A stretch of 64,000 bases of DNA. Source: Nematopogon swammerdamellus (taxonomy: Eukaryota > Arthropoda > Insecta > Lepidoptera > Adelidae). Position 1 is the stretch's first letter; each line of letters begins with the position of its first letter. The position numbers were made by a program, and so were the translations under genes. Below the pieces are notes generated by a model, which ran no database searches, had not been told where the DNA came from, and worked only from the letters and a program-made list of their open reading frames with translations. The stretch covers positions 14,439,523-14,503,522 of the forward strand of contig OX336342.1 in assembly GCA_946902875.1 (NCBI GenBank), given 5' to 3'. This document shows, one piece after another, positions 45,401 through 50,733 of the stretch.

Positions 45401-48176
45401 CTCAAGAATAATATGTTTTCACCAAAACACATCGTTACTTTGATGCAGACGGCGTGTTAGTGTTTCACAAACATAACATAACCTAACACGCGCGTTTGCT
45501 CTAACTTAGCGAGTAGAATAGCATTTTGACGAAACGTGCGGTTTTGACGAAACACAAACGTAACACAGACAGTAATTTCATAGCAGAATCGAGCTTCTGG
45601 ACGGGAAACATCAACTATTTGTCACATAATTCAGGATGGTGTGGTATCAGTTCAGTATTAGACGAGATGCAGGAAAACCACGCCAATACCGTCGTTGCTT
45701 GTTCACCGTGCGTCCTGTTGCTATTGTACATATCTGTTGCATTACATTGTATTCGTGATATTGATTAATACCGTTGCAAGTTTATAAGGCCAGTAATGTT
45801 TACGTTTTAATCTGGGTTTAAATACCGACAACACGGTCAATATTTCCACTATCTACCTATTTAGACGATAACGTTTATCAATCTGTATGTATTTCCAAGC
45901 TGATTCTACGAACAAAATGAGTACGGCGTGAGTCATGAAACTTTTCGACGAATATGTCACAATAATAGAATTATCAGCTGGTATTTCCTTGAACTATTTT
46001 TAGGGTTCCGTATCCGGTACGGGATCCTATTACTAAGCCTACGCCGTCTGTCTGTCCGAGGGCGGTATCTCTTGAACCGTAATAGGTAGCTCGTTGAAAT
46101 TTTCACAGAATATGTGTTATTATGGCCGATATAACAACAAATAATAAAAATAAGAAAAAGTAAAACATTCACGGGGATCCCCATAGAAGAAACAAAAACG
46201 TTTATGCGGGCGCGCCATCTACCGAATAGAGCGTGAAGCGTTTTAACTAATCATGCCATTTCACTAATATGAAGCATTTCATAACACGCCATAGATGGCG
46301 TGAGTGGCGCTAACCATGGCATGGCGATACGGAACCCTCAGTGCGCGAGTTCGACTCGCACTTGGTCTGTTTTTTTTAACGCAAATAGTGCAGAATTATC
46401 CTGTTGTTCTCCACTATGCAACTCTATAATAGTGATGACAATTTATCGCTGACATGGCACCTAGTTCACCCGGTGTTATGGGCTGACATCACGGATGTTG
46501 TAGGTGATGTAGCCAGCCGTGTCAGTTTCCATAAAAAAAAATGAACAAAACTTATGGCCGCCGCCCCATCTTAGAATCTACCGACGTTAACTCGCACACG
46601 CTAACTCATACAAGTACTCGCAGATTTCAACTAATGGCCGTGTCGGGTTCATTATCGAACGGTTTCTGATTGGTTGAAATCTGCGAGTATTTGTGTGAGT
46701 AACCATGCGAATTAACGCCGCCGACGGTAGCCCCCTGGACGACGGCTTCCAGCGGCCTTCCACGTGACGTCACGAAATAATATTACTAATTTTGTTATTT
46801 GTGGCACGTGGAGATCCGTTGTCTCTGCCTACCCCACGGAAAACAGGCGTGACGCTATGTATGGTATTTGTCGGATTTTTAATAGTTTAAATTTCTTGAG
46901 TTACGTCCATTTATTTGTACTGTCTTATGATATGATATACTGTCAAATGTTAATTTAAGAAAATCTCTTAGTAATAAATAAGTCCCCATCAGCGCGCTAC
47001 TGTTCTTTGTGGTCTAATTGTTTTCTGTGTATATTATTGATGTCTTATAAAAACAATTGTACCTGAACTCGATGGCTGAGCTGGAGGTGGAAGCCTCAGG
47101 CACAACCAATTTCTCCCCAGAGAAGGGGTGTACCAGTCAGGCTTACGGGAGGACCGAGGTATTCGAGGAAAGGCCATTACTCGCGATTTTAATCATTGTA
47201 GATTGTAGAAATTGGGTAAGGTAAGATAGATATTCCCCAGAAGCGTGTCATCACGAAAACTAGAAATTATACACCTTTTCAGTGCGACATTTAGAAAATC
47301 GCCTTGTTCGAAGTACTCTTCATTCGACTACAAAGAGGTGTTCCGCTAGAGTGTGGCCGGTTTGGCGAATGCGAACGGTGCAGGTGGGACGAAGGAAGCG
47401 ATTCTAGTAATTTTTTTTTATGGAAACTGATATTGTTAGCGACATCACCTGCAACACCCGTGATGGCAGCCCATAACACCTTGATGAGCTAGGTGCTATG
47501 TCTTCCCTTTGGTCGTGCCGGCTGCACTGAACTGGGCGGAAAATCCATTTATAGCTGTTGAAATTTGGTACTATATAATTTGTAAATTGGCCCAATCACG
47601 GTCGTATAGTGCAAATGAATGAATATTTTGTGGGACAAATTAGAAAGATTAAAAAACATTTTTTTTTCAAGTGCACCTTGTGCCATATCAATGAAAAGGG
47701 CTCGATATGAGGAATACAATAATTTTTATGTAATTTTAAAAATTATACAAAAATCTGCCCCGCCCATCTCCGAAACTACTGAGTCTAAAATTTCGAGAAC
47801 AATTTTAAATAATGGGCCTCTCTTATAATTTACAGCAAACCTAAATAAAAATGTCTTAAAATTTTCACGGAAAACGGAATGGTACGAAACCCTCTCCATG
47901 CGAGTTACATAGACTCGCACTTAACCGTTTTTTTTTTATATTCTTGTGCACATTCTGATTATTTTAACGAGTCGTGAATCTAGTGGGTATCTTTTCTATA
48001 TCTAACCCAGTTTTCTTTTTCCATATTTGCGTTTCGCATTTTCCGTCAGAATATACACAGATAAATTTGAAAAGTATTTTACAAGCAAAATTTGATAACC
48101 AACTCACCGGTAATATAAGTGCATCGGCCCCACACACCACCAACAACGCCAAAGTCACCGAACACAACGCGCGCAT
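12317..48176 (-). CDS. CRHBP: Corticotropin-releasing-factor-binding protein (CRF-BP), complete, seven coding exons
   Basis: A secreted protein that in other animals binds CRF/urocortin-type peptides; in insects the expected ligand is the related diuretic hormone DH44, inferred from the family. Exons on the minus strand are 48176-48108, 35652-35526, 25653-25493, 24327-24132, 19996-19818, 14023-13915 and 12459-12317. All splice phases agree and give 327 aa, close to the 322 aa of human CRHBP. Residues 1-19 or so are a signal peptide. From residue 67 the family pattern is clear: CFLVSPDEGELFYKA, DVPCDNGGL, VDGWELN, SSQNxAL-like SQQNAALLQYRVP, PCNVMLYG, IRNYG, IGGSSGLD and NTVVRLVSSG. There are exactly ten cysteines after the signal peptide (67, 89, 112, 145, 186, 208, 245, 274, 289, 325), as expected for five disulfides, and an NCS sequon at 207 as in vertebrates. 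Introns reach 12.5 kb. Exon 5 has an amplified 3' end (18885-19878). Confidence 0.95.
13310..13548. mobile_element. MITE-like inverted-repeat element
   Basis: The left arm 'cgctcataaaacgattgcgc' continues into 'tttagc'. It is inverted at 13518-13548 (gctaaagcgcaatcatgtta then tgagc), and a third partial copy of the arm lies at 13410-13447. No coding capacity. Confidence 0.6.
13557..13803 (-). mobile_element. Chimeric tRNA/5S-like SINE, 5'-truncated
   Basis: Minus-strand copy of the family at 870-1260. It runs from the 'actgacacggttggctacat' 3' end through 'gtgccggctacactgaactg' to 'cctaccacctagtaa'; the pol III promoter head is missing. Confidence 0.85.
13805..13893 (-). mobile_element. Retroelement 5'-part fragment (GTAT-tailed family)
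   Basis: Reverse orientation of 'ggggccggtactt' ... 'actgcatctctccccgtg' ... 'aaaaggcgactaaggga'. It abuts the SINE at 13803 and ends about 20 bp from the CRF-BP exon 6 donor. Confidence 0.75.
13915..14023 (-). CDS. CRHBP: CRF-BP exon 6, residues 245-280
   Basis: The acceptor 'acttgcag' is followed by CAKRGLPDHVDIGGSSGLDS and then NMEVLDSLCGLNSNE. The donor AAG|GTGAGC leaves one base of a Glu codon. The IGGSSGLD motif is among the best conserved in the CRF-BP family. Confidence 0.95.
14150..14716 (+). repeat. Lepidopteran 'ggttccgtac' dispersed repeat, diverged
   Basis: Pieces in order are 'taccgtacgggtaaagaagc', 'gtctgtccgtc', 'taataggtagccgg', 'gttataatggcggatat', 'taacaaataataaaat', 'aaggaggttccccatataag' and a 3' end 'cgcacttggccggttt'. 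About 200 bp of unrelated sequence sits in the middle. Confidence 0.65.
14852..15021. mobile_element. Palindromic Tc1/mariner-like MITE
   Basis: 170 bp with about 73-bp near-perfect inverted arms and a spacer of roughly 24 bp. The ends read CAGTGCCCGGCAG and CTGCCGGGAACTG and are flanked by TA on each side (14850-14851, 15022-15023), the Tc1/mariner target duplication. No coding capacity. Confidence 0.85.
16051..16986. mobile_element. Long foldback DNA element
   Basis: Terminal 'cagggtgttcgacacatcga' is inverted at the right end (tcgatgtgccgaacaacctg). The arms stay complementary for about 330-350 bp, including 'tcccaaagtcccgagaacga' and 'tcgttctcgggactttggga'. A central part of about 250 bp is unique. 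It is flanked by TATA on both sides and has no transposase reading frame. Confidence 0.8.
18885..19878. repeat. 143-bp tandem array carrying CRF-BP exon 5 end and splice donor (~7 units)
   Basis: Exact 143-bp periodicity; units begin at 18885, 19028, 19171, 19314, 19457, 19600 and 19743. The unit nearest the gene overlaps the true end of CRF-BP exon 5. Each other unit carries a derivative of the coding end (minus strand ACGCTGGACATCGAGACCGG, then AACATTGCACAAG) followed by GTAAAC. Units differ by only a few substitutions and small indels, so the array is recent or homogenised. Confidence 0.95.
19818..19996 (-). CDS. CRHBP: CRF-BP exon 5, residues 185-244
   Basis: The acceptor 'atttacag' precedes CA, which completes a Pro codon, followed by CNVMLYGESGVHTIRNYG, QNCSVV and GTLHK. 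The donor is AAG|GTAAAC. It carries cysteines 186 and 208 and the conserved NCS glycosylation site. The last roughly 60 nt and the donor are duplicated six more times downstream in the same intron. Confidence 0.93.
20205..20300 (+). mobile_element. Non-LTR retrotransposon 3'-end fragment
   Basis: Encodes MGVVRHLMGGSAPNV on the plus strand. The same motif occurs at 43450-43640 and 37935-38010 on the minus strand. Confidence 0.65.
20361..21890. mobile_element. Palindromic element: 37-bp perfect TIRs, inverted ~65-bp repeat blocks, internal ORF
   Basis: The left end (20366-20402) and right end (21851-21887) are perfect 37-bp inverted repeats containing 'gcccgcggcttcgctcgcgt'. Inside the left end are four direct units of about 65 bp around 'gcgaggccgaaggccgagct' (20414-20680). 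Inside the right end are about eight units in opposite orientation (21330-21840). The unique core (about 20730-21300) holds a minus-strand retroelement-like reading frame. The terminal sequence also occurs as single ends elsewhere in the window. Confidence 0.85.
20795..21217 (-). pseudogene. Retroelement-like C-terminal domain carried by the palindromic element
   Basis: Open for about 140 codons with no obvious start; the first Met is internal, at 21163. Residues include GKRPDAITLVPW, TKGSSLMWDATFV, TLAPSHV, VEILGPW, FIQRVSLAIQRGNAASALRTF and a stop at the end. From memory, the pattern GKRPD-TL-PW / WD-T / APSH / QR-S-A-QRGNA is common at the C terminus of large retroelement-like proteins in many invertebrates. 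The spacing RPD...WDxT recalls PD-(D/E)xK nucleases, but the catalytic Lys is not evident, so I do not assign activity. The upstream reverse-transcriptase domain is missing. Probably a captured fragment. Confidence 0.65.
22030..22650. repeat. Two direct copies of a dispersed-element end
   Basis: Segments about 22040-22200 and 22340-22650 share 'tacgtgattt', 'tttcgtc.aattccgttcag', 'tggtt...gcg.gatgcgcgta' and 'acgattttat.atatgtatag'. They look like two consecutive 3' ends of the element family that begins with 'ctagctgttgcccgcgg'. Confidence 0.65.
24132..24327 (-). CDS. CRHBP: CRF-BP exon 4, residues 120-184
   Basis: The acceptor 'atcggcag' is followed by WVDGWELNQQVWPAEAW, then VVEMCGRRPRQLFLSQQNAA, YRVPAKGKGFSVRVRHVHSA and R. 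The donor AGAC|GTGTGT leaves a C that completes Pro185 with exon 5. GC-rich (about 65%) against an AT-rich intron. Confidence 0.93.
24328..25492 (-). other. CRF-BP intron 3
   Basis: About 1.2 kb. It holds an imperfect inverted repeat just upstream of the exon 4 acceptor (24355-24492). The rest shows nothing recognisable. Confidence 0.7.
24355..24492. repeat. Inverted repeat beside the CRF-BP exon 4 acceptor
   Basis: Arms 24355-24387 and 24461-24492 are near-complementary over about 32 bp (left 'ctcatttctcacactt.aggaacc', right its inverse), with a spacer of about 70 bp. The nearer arm ends about 27 nt from the exon 4 acceptor. Likely a MITE remnant. Confidence 0.7.
25493..25653 (-). CDS. CRHBP: CRF-BP exon 3, residues 66-119
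   Basis: The acceptor 'gtatcgcag' precedes AC, completing Asp66, followed by CFLVSPDEGELFYKASSDEG, AVCGIYMIAPPDKKIELVFS and YMDVPCDNGGLVA. The donor is GCG|GTAAAT. This is the start of the recognisable CRF-BP domain, with cysteines 67, 89 and 112. Confidence 0.95.
26497..26643. mobile_element. GC-rich palindromic MITE
   Basis: 147 bp with roughly 40-bp arms. The left arm (ataatgtgcgggacggatct, then cggcgtgtcg) is inverted at the right end (cgacacgccaagatccgccc, then cgcgcattat). The GC-rich arms stand out against an AT-rich intron. No reading frame is supported. Confidence 0.8.
27026..27056. repeat. Perfect 14-bp-arm hairpin
   Basis: Arms 27026-27039 and 27043-27056 are perfectly complementary around a 3-nt loop (agaagatgcgtcgc / gta / gcgacgcatcttct). 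Confidence 0.85.
27064..27080. repeat. Short CCTAA (telomere-like) run
   Basis: Three consecutive CCTAA units, the insect telomeric repeat sequence, seven bases after the hairpin. Too short to be more than suggestive. Confidence 0.6.
27304..27648 (-). mobile_element. Chimeric tRNA/5S-like SINE, near full length
   Basis: Minus-strand copy including the head. It runs from 'ttatggaaactgacacggtt' through the 5S-like 'gcggtcacccatccaaatac' to the A-box 'ccactgagctaccg'. Confidence 0.9.
27656..27752 (-). mobile_element. Retroelement fragment (GTAT-tailed family)
   Basis: Reverse orientation of the conserved 5' block: 'ttatcccttagtcg', 'gggagagatgcagtggggtt', 'attctttttaagtaccg'. It lies directly after the SINE head at 27648. 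Confidence 0.75.
28569..28690 (-). mobile_element. Partial chimeric SINE
   Basis: Minus-strand internal fragment: 'aggtgccatgtctgtgcttc', 'gtgccggctacactgaactg', 'tttacatagccatttccacc'. Head and tail are missing. Confidence 0.7.
28720..29140 (+). repeat. Lepidopteran 'ggttccgtac' dispersed repeat, 3'-complete
   Basis: 'ctctccgttcgtccgtttgt', then a variable body, ending 'ggtacggaaccctctgtgcg' and 'cgagtctgactcgcacttgg'. No coding capacity. Confidence 0.75.
29150..29260 (-). mobile_element. Non-LTR 3' fragment
   Basis: 'gttggctgtgcc' ... 'cttcgcgaaaccacgctcag' resembles 55318-55412 in the same orientation. No open frame. Confidence 0.5.
29703..29822 (-). mobile_element. Non-LTR retrotransposon 3' end (EAYVQQW type)
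   Basis: The segment 'atcatcatcagcctgtatcg' ... 'ccactgctggacataggcct' is the reverse complement of the 50505-50620 fragment. That fragment encodes the C terminus of an endonuclease/reverse-transcriptase protein. Confidence 0.8.
29825..30165 (+). repeat. 'ctagctttttgcccgcgg' dispersed repeat
   Basis: Begins 'gctagattttgcccgcggct' and contains 'gtaattcgtaggtatttaaa', 'cacatcttagcgtaaccgaa' and 'ctgaattttatttagcctat'. It shares these with 41025-41300 (inverted) and 58010-58170. Confidence 0.75.
30169..30547 (+). mobile_element. Chimeric tRNA/5S-like SINE, near full length
   Basis: Best-preserved plus-strand head: 'ctcggtagctcagtggtgca', 'ggtcagtacttggatgggtg', 'gaccgtggttcggattccac'. The 3' end is 'ctatgtcagtttccat' plus A's. 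Confidence 0.92.
31155..31365. mobile_element. MITE with ~18-bp terminal inverted repeats
   Basis: The left end 'caaaggtgagaccgcact' and right end 'agtgcggtctcacctttg' are perfectly inverted. GAAAG is repeated immediately outside both ends, a possible target duplication. About 210 bp, non-coding. Confidence 0.7.
31766..31845 (-). mobile_element. Non-LTR retrotransposon 3' end, diverged
   Basis: 'atcatcaggctggatcgatc', 'cacagctggacatggcctct' and 'tccaaggcatgtcaacacac' parallel 29703-29822. Confidence 0.7.
32469..33460 (-). mobile_element. ~1-kb TIR element with decayed CYVCG / HGERFHQD protein, copy 1
   Basis: Ends CACTAGTTTACAA and TTGTAAACTAGTG are inverted; the same boundaries occur in copy 2 (56938-57944). 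Minus-strand pieces in order are SSRQCKLSPNS, CYVCGKFIIT, YDNCRSVL, then frame-shifted relics of WREPTNH, then HMSLTIHFMHSQLDFFPENL, EHGERFHQDLKSFEERYQGF and LAEYCWSILRETDPDQYKR. The family, recalled from many arthropods, has an N-terminal zinc-binding region and a long middle. Here the middle is missing and the frame is broken, so this is an internally deleted relic. Confidence 0.75.
33822..34262 (+). repeat. Lepidopteran 'gggttccgtac' dispersed repeat, near full length
   Basis: Starts 'tagggttccgtacctcaaag' and has a CTGT-rich stretch ('gcctgtctgtctgtccgtct'), 'tttctccgagtctactggac' and a 3' end 'cgcgagttcgactcgct'. A second subfamily relative to the 46003 and 53622 copies. Confidence 0.8.
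35526..35652 (-). CDS. CRHBP: CRF-BP exon 2, residues 24-65
   Basis: The acceptor 'gtgttgttgcag' is followed by EMMREGGSVGGLGARGRVPS, LAWMSRDRR and VPHRLIDPVE. The donor AAG|GTAAGT is near-perfect. It starts in phase 0, matching exon 1, and ends in phase 1, so the first base of Asp66 joins exon 3. This N-terminal region is variable in the family. The call therefore rests on open frame, matched phases, strong splice sites and high GC (about 70%) in an AT-rich intron. Confidence 0.82.
35868..36075 (+). mobile_element. Diverged chimeric SINE head
   Basis: 'agcctcggtaggtcggcggt', 'gactttggataggtgatcgt', 'ccgaccgttgaggttggccg' and 'ttactaggcggtagggttta' follow the family order with many changes. 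Confidence 0.6.
36123..36280 (-). mobile_element. Internally deleted chimeric SINE
   Basis: 'tagaaactgacacagttgac', 'ctacaacacctgtgatgtca' and 'ctaccacctagtaaggtaag' are joined after loss of the middle. Opposite orientation to the adjacent 35868-36075 copy. Confidence 0.65.
36288..36735 (+). repeat. 'ggtttccgtac' repeat split by a nested DNA transposon
   Basis: The 5' part ('taggtttccgta', 'gaagcctattactaagc', 'gagagctgtattg') stops at 36374 and resumes at 36671 with 'ttttgaacgataatagctag' and 'ttgaaattttcaca'-like sequence. The interruption is a 296-bp inverted-repeat element flanked by a 7-bp duplication. Confidence 0.8.
36375..36670. mobile_element. Nested hAT-like MITE
   Basis: Terminal inverted repeats start CCACAGAGCAT; both arms reach 'cctactagaggcgcc' about 40 bp in. 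TTTTGAA flanks both sides (36368-36374 and 36671-36677). The ends and 7-8-bp duplication suggest hAT or a related superfamily. The interior includes a short TG run (36479-36490) and no transposase frame. Confidence 0.8.
36948..37090 (+). repeat. 3' half of 'ggttccgtac' repeat
   Basis: 'gcgggtataacaacaaataa', 'gggatgctcccatacaagaa' and 'gagcccgactcgaacttggc' match the 3' half of the 46003 and 53622 copies. Confidence 0.7.
37935..38010 (-). mobile_element. Non-LTR 3' fragment (MGVVRH type)
   Basis: Minus-strand translation includes MGVVRHVMGGSARLIVLSIK. Same motif as 43450-43640. SINE-like 'tggattccacgtaaaactgt' follows at 38020. Confidence 0.65.
38325..38530 (+). mobile_element. Diverged chimeric SINE, 3' half
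   Basis: 'accgccacactgaatgaaag', 'atagtttgtgttttccatca', 'tatggcacctagttcaccgc' and 'gtcaggttccataaaac' follow the family consensus with several indels. Confidence 0.65.
38735..38885 (+). mobile_element. Non-LTR 3' fragment
   Basis: Plus-strand relic of a reverse-transcriptase C terminus: FPPLSSNVQS, then frame breaks, then GHLAGRHGIR, ending in an A-run. Related to the 43450-43640 family (HLSGRHGIRN). Confidence 0.6.
40331..40580. repeat. 41-bp minisatellite, six units
   Basis: Tandem units beginning 'cgaacatttgtcagagctgc' and containing 'tactgaaatacaattacagt'. Central units are nearly identical; the first and last are diverged. Confidence 0.92.
40700..40820 (-). mobile_element. Retroelement fragment (GTAT-tailed family)
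   Basis: 'gtgccaaggtgagaggtggc', 'cctttagcacggcatcttgt' and 'cttagtcgccttttacgaca', then 'gcagtggggctattcttttt'. Reverse orientation of 42723-43067. Confidence 0.8.
41025..41300 (-). repeat. 'ctagctttttcccgcgg' dispersed repeat
   Basis: Reverse orientation: 'gaatttgatgaaacttagta', 'gggacacaggataggctaga', 'cggttacgcttagatgtggc' and 'cacgcgagcgaagccgcggg', ending 'aaaaagctagta'. Confidence 0.8.
41805..42175 (-). mobile_element. Chimeric tRNA/5S-like SINE, near full length
   Basis: Complete minus-strand copy from 'ttatggaaactgacacgatt' to the head 'accaatcggggctgac', with the 5S-like 'cacccatccaagtactgacc' intact. Confidence 0.9.
42246..42529 (+). mobile_element. tRNA-derived SINE with A-tail
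   Basis: The head has an A-box-like 'ggataaggcactgac' and a B-box 'GGTTCGAAACT' spaced as in a tRNA. About 200 bp of body follows, ending in a poly(A) run at 42516-42527. It does not fold as an intact tRNA, so it is a SINE and not a tRNA gene. Confidence 0.6.
42723..43067 (+). mobile_element. GTAT-tailed retroelement 3' region, full
   Basis: Starts 'ccgtgtggggccggtactta' and continues 'actgcatctctgcccgtgcg', 'gtgctaaagggcgacagggt', 'catgcagcaggtgggtcttc' and 'cgaatactttgcgaaacgtg', ending in 'gatatgtatgtatgta'. About 345 bp, shared with 52458-52797. No protein frame; probably a LINE 3' UTR or a SINE using it. Confidence 0.8.
43450..43640 (-). mobile_element. Non-LTR reverse transcriptase C-terminal relic
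   Basis: The minus-strand frame reads KCSLGSFKRGVNGHLSGRHG, then IRNPAYNRMSMGVVRHLMGG and SAP. The 'S..SFKR.VN.HL' pattern is typical of CR1/jockey-type C termini. Confidence 0.7.
44923..45245. repeat. GAATAATGAATAGT-type tandem array
   Basis: Over 300 bp of 7-9-bp units (gaataat, gaatagt, gactaat) in irregular succession. The minus strand is open and reads as repeats of HYSLFI/HYSLFT, a by-product of composition and not a gene. Confidence 0.92.
46003..46375 (+). repeat. Lepidopteran 'gggttccgtatc' dispersed repeat, full length
   Basis: 'tagggttccgtatccggtac', 'cctattactaagcctacgcc', 'tatctcttgaaccgtaatag', 'gccgatataacaacaaataa' and a 3' end 'ggaaccctcagtgcgcgagt' and 'cgactcgcacttgg'. The internal part (46190-46320) contains inverted pieces 'cgcgccatcta' and 'cgccatagatggcgtg'. 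Confidence 0.85.
46446..46541 (+). mobile_element. Chimeric SINE 3' end
   Basis: 'tgacatggcacctagttcac', 'ccggtgttatgggctgacat' and 'cgtgtcagtttccat' plus A's. 5'-truncated. Confidence 0.85.
46579..46718. mobile_element. Palindromic MITE
   Basis: The left arm 'gttaactcgcacacgctaac' then 'gtactcgcagatttcaacta' is inverted at the right ('ggttgaaatctgcgagtatt', 'gagtaaccatgcgaattaac'). Arms are about 47 bp with a spacer of about 45 bp. Confidence 0.75.
47408..47550 (-). mobile_element. Chimeric SINE 3' half
   Basis: Minus orientation: 'ttatggaaactgatattgtt', 'cacccgtgatggcagcccat' and 'tcgtgccggctgcactgaac'. Confidence 0.8.
47551..47940 (+). repeat. 'gggttccgtac' repeat, second subfamily, 5'-truncated
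   Basis: 'tgttgaaatttggtac', 'ccaatcacggtcgtatagtg', 'tgccatatcaatgaaaaggg' and a 3' end 'cgagttacatagactcgcac' match the family seen at 33822-34262. Confidence 0.7.
48108..48176 (-). CDS. CRHBP: CRF-BP exon 1, residues 1-23 (signal peptide)
   Basis: ATG at 48176-48174 in the context GGAAGATGC (A at -3). It encodes MRALCSVTLALLVVCGADA followed by LILP: one Arg, a hydrophobic core and an A-D-A cleavage motif. The donor CCG|GTGAGT is near-perfect and in phase 0, matching exon 2. An in-frame upstream Met at 48236 would put 20 residues before the hydrophobic core and spoil the signal peptide. Confidence 0.85.
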
Positions 48177-48388
48177 CTTCCAAACTTTTTCACCAAACAC
48201 AGTCAAAATAAACCAACCCCTACTATTCACTATCACAAAATATTCAATAACCCGTCGGAGCAGTTCAAAAATGCACTATTTACTGCAGCAATGTTTCCAG
48301 TGGTGCTGCAGGTTCGAGTGGAGTTTGAGGTGGAAAGTTGACCGGGTGGGCGGGAGTGTGTGGCCCGAAGGGAAGGCTGCGGCGGTAA

Positions 48389-48422
48389 TGAAGGCTTCGC
48401 GTCCAGGCGCGCCACTCTTATA
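48389..48422 (-). promoter_or_regulatory. Candidate CRF-BP core promoter (TATA plus initiator)
   Basis: On the minus strand TATAAG begins at 48422, preceded by CCCC. Thirty-three nt downstream lies TCATT, with its A at 48389, similar to the arthropod initiator. The 5' UTR would be about 212 nt with no intron. The surroundings are locally GC-rich. Confidence 0.5.
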
Positions 48423-50504
48423 GGGGTGCCTTCGCTGCGCAGCCCCCGAAGCTTTCTCTACCTACGCGCTTTCGTACCGGCAACACTTTTAGAAGTTTTA
48501 CGGGCTATTCGCGACCGCTCACCATTTTATTAGACGCTATAAATAGCCATCAAGGCTTGTACGGTGTTTTATTGAATTTTAATTTTCAGCTTTGTTTTCA
48601 ATTTTATTAACTCTTGATTTATTTTGAAAACTATTAATTGGCTGTTGATATTTCGCTGTATAGTTCGAAATCTCTGCTGTAAGAGCAGTTTGATTTTTTA
48701 CGAGCCATAATTAGAGTAATTATTTTAAAAAATCACTATATTATTTTCTATAAGTCCAATTCGTTCAGATCCGTAAAATAATAATTTAAACGACCATTTT
48801 TGTTTCAAAATTTTTTTTTACTCAAAATCGGACGGAAAATTAATTGAAAGGTGAACTGGTTCTGCCAGCTTGCTCAGCAACGTGTACTCCTTTCCTTATC
48901 GAAACGAAAAGTAGTAAACATCGTCGAGAGAATTTGCTTTTTATCTGTATTGACCCAAGTTTTGTTTGCGCTTGTCGTAAGAATGCCTTTTACGCGCGTC
49001 TCTATGTTTCTATCGTATTACGGCCGTGAGAAGAAAATGTGAGATAAACACTATCGTGTAGAGATATGCAGAAACTATCTTTTGCGTCATTCAATAGAGC
49101 ACCCATTTTCATTTTAAAACACCATAAAGGCACTTATATAATTTAAATAAAAATATATCTAAATGTTTTTATTGAAAATATGCCCATAAACATCCTCAAG
49201 AAAATTTGATTAGAATACATGCTAATTATAATAATCTACTTAAATTTGGTGTTTCAACATTTTCTGAAGTTCTTGTTCTAAACAGGTTCACGATTAGGTT
49301 TACTATCTATGAAAATAACTCAAGGCATGCCTAACATTTTTCTCCAAACTGATCCTTCACTAAATGCGTGACCTCACCCACGAAATTAAACGTACTAGCG
49401 CGGTTTCATTTAGTGGGAGTGCGTACTACATTCACGCATCAGTCAACATAGCATCAGCTACGAAGCTATTATGTGGTGATACGAGAAGTAAATGGATAGA
49501 ACTGCTACATATTGCGTGCATTGCGTACTATTTCCTTCTTTCCCAACATTATCTATCACACAATTTGGAAAGGTGGCTTGTAACAGGCGTGTTGAGTGAG
49601 TCAACAAGTGTGATATGGATAGATATATTTTGACATAGGTAGGTATATAGAATTATTGAAGCGCAGACTTTAAACGCACCTATCTCAGAAAAAGTGGGTA
49701 GCGCGTAGCGTCGACCCATTGTATGAGTTGAAAGGAATATCGCTATCACGATCGAAATTAAATTAATAATTGGATTTTATATACAAAGCGTAAGAAGCTT
49801 TGCTTCTGTCGGGTGATGGTCGGGTGTCCCGCGACACTTCACCTTTCTTTTGTTTGTAATTTTACCCTTGTTGTGCACACAGATTTATAATATGACTTCA
49901 ACTGGTCGACACTCGACGGTCCTTTCTCTATCTTTTGATTTCGTCGGGTGACCGAGACGGAGACCGTCTCAGACCTATTTCTATGTTTTGGGCCCGCACG
50001 AAGTAAATTGGTTCACCGACTTCCGATGTCGTAATGGGGGTTGGTTAAATGTATATCTCGTGTATTTCGGACTGGTAATCATCTGTGACGTATCGAGGTG
50101 TTCTTCATTGGAACGTGAGCTTAGTGGGATTGCTGTCTGCACCTGTCCGCACATGCTCTTATAGCCACTGATTAAAAACTATTTACAGTTCAAATCGTAT
50201 TTAAAACTATGTGTTTACGTGTAATTATGTGCTTCCAAACGCATCTCATAAAACCTGAAACAATACATTTCCAAGCACAGAATGAACAATGTTCAACATG
50301 GGGAATGCAGAGAGCCGCCGCCGTTTGGACTATGTTCCCTAGTGCGCTCATAAAATGCTGACATGGCAATTCGCTTCGGGTGGTTTTGCGAAGTCAAATG
50401 AGCTGTGTCGAATGCAGGTTCGCCAGTACAGCTAGCCATGCTGGTTTTATAAAAATTGTGAACACTGAAAAACTAATCTAGGTGGACAGATGACCTAAAA
50501 AAGG

Positions 50505-50620
50505 TAGCCGGGAGTGGATGGATGAGAAGAGCGGAAGACCGCGTGTGGTGGCGTGCCTTGCGAGAGGCCTATGTCCAGCAGTGGACCAATACAGGCTGAT
50601 GATGATGATGATGAAAAACA
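50505..50620 (+). mobile_element. Non-LTR endonuclease/reverse-transcriptase C terminus
   Basis: The plus strand reads WMRRAEDRVWWRALREAYVQ, then QWTNTG and stop, followed by a GATGAT tail. Typical of a LINE whose protein ends in EAYVQQW. 5'-truncated. Confidence 0.85.
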
Positions 50621-50733
50621 AATCATGCAATGCGAAAAAACAAGATACATTAATTTATCATACAACTGTCGGATAAAATATTATGTGTGTCATAATAAAT
50701 GTTAAAATAATTTATTTTATTAATTATCCGTGT

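Larger units (their letters stand above)
35653..48107 (-). other. CRF-BP intron 1
   Basis: About 12.5 kb. It is mainly SINE copies, 'ggttccgtac' repeats, LINE fragments, a 41-bp minisatellite (40331-40580) and a GAATAATGAATAGT-type array (44923-45245). Stretches 39170-40330, 43650-44920 and 45250-46000 show no coding or clear repeat features apart from scattered, very diverged SINE pieces (39360-39425, 44094-44180). Confidence 0.7.

Noticed and set aside
47974..48423. 149-residue plus-strand open frame
   Set aside because: It overlaps the CRF-BP signal-peptide exon and promoter on the opposite strand, and the minus-strand reading has splice sites and family fit.
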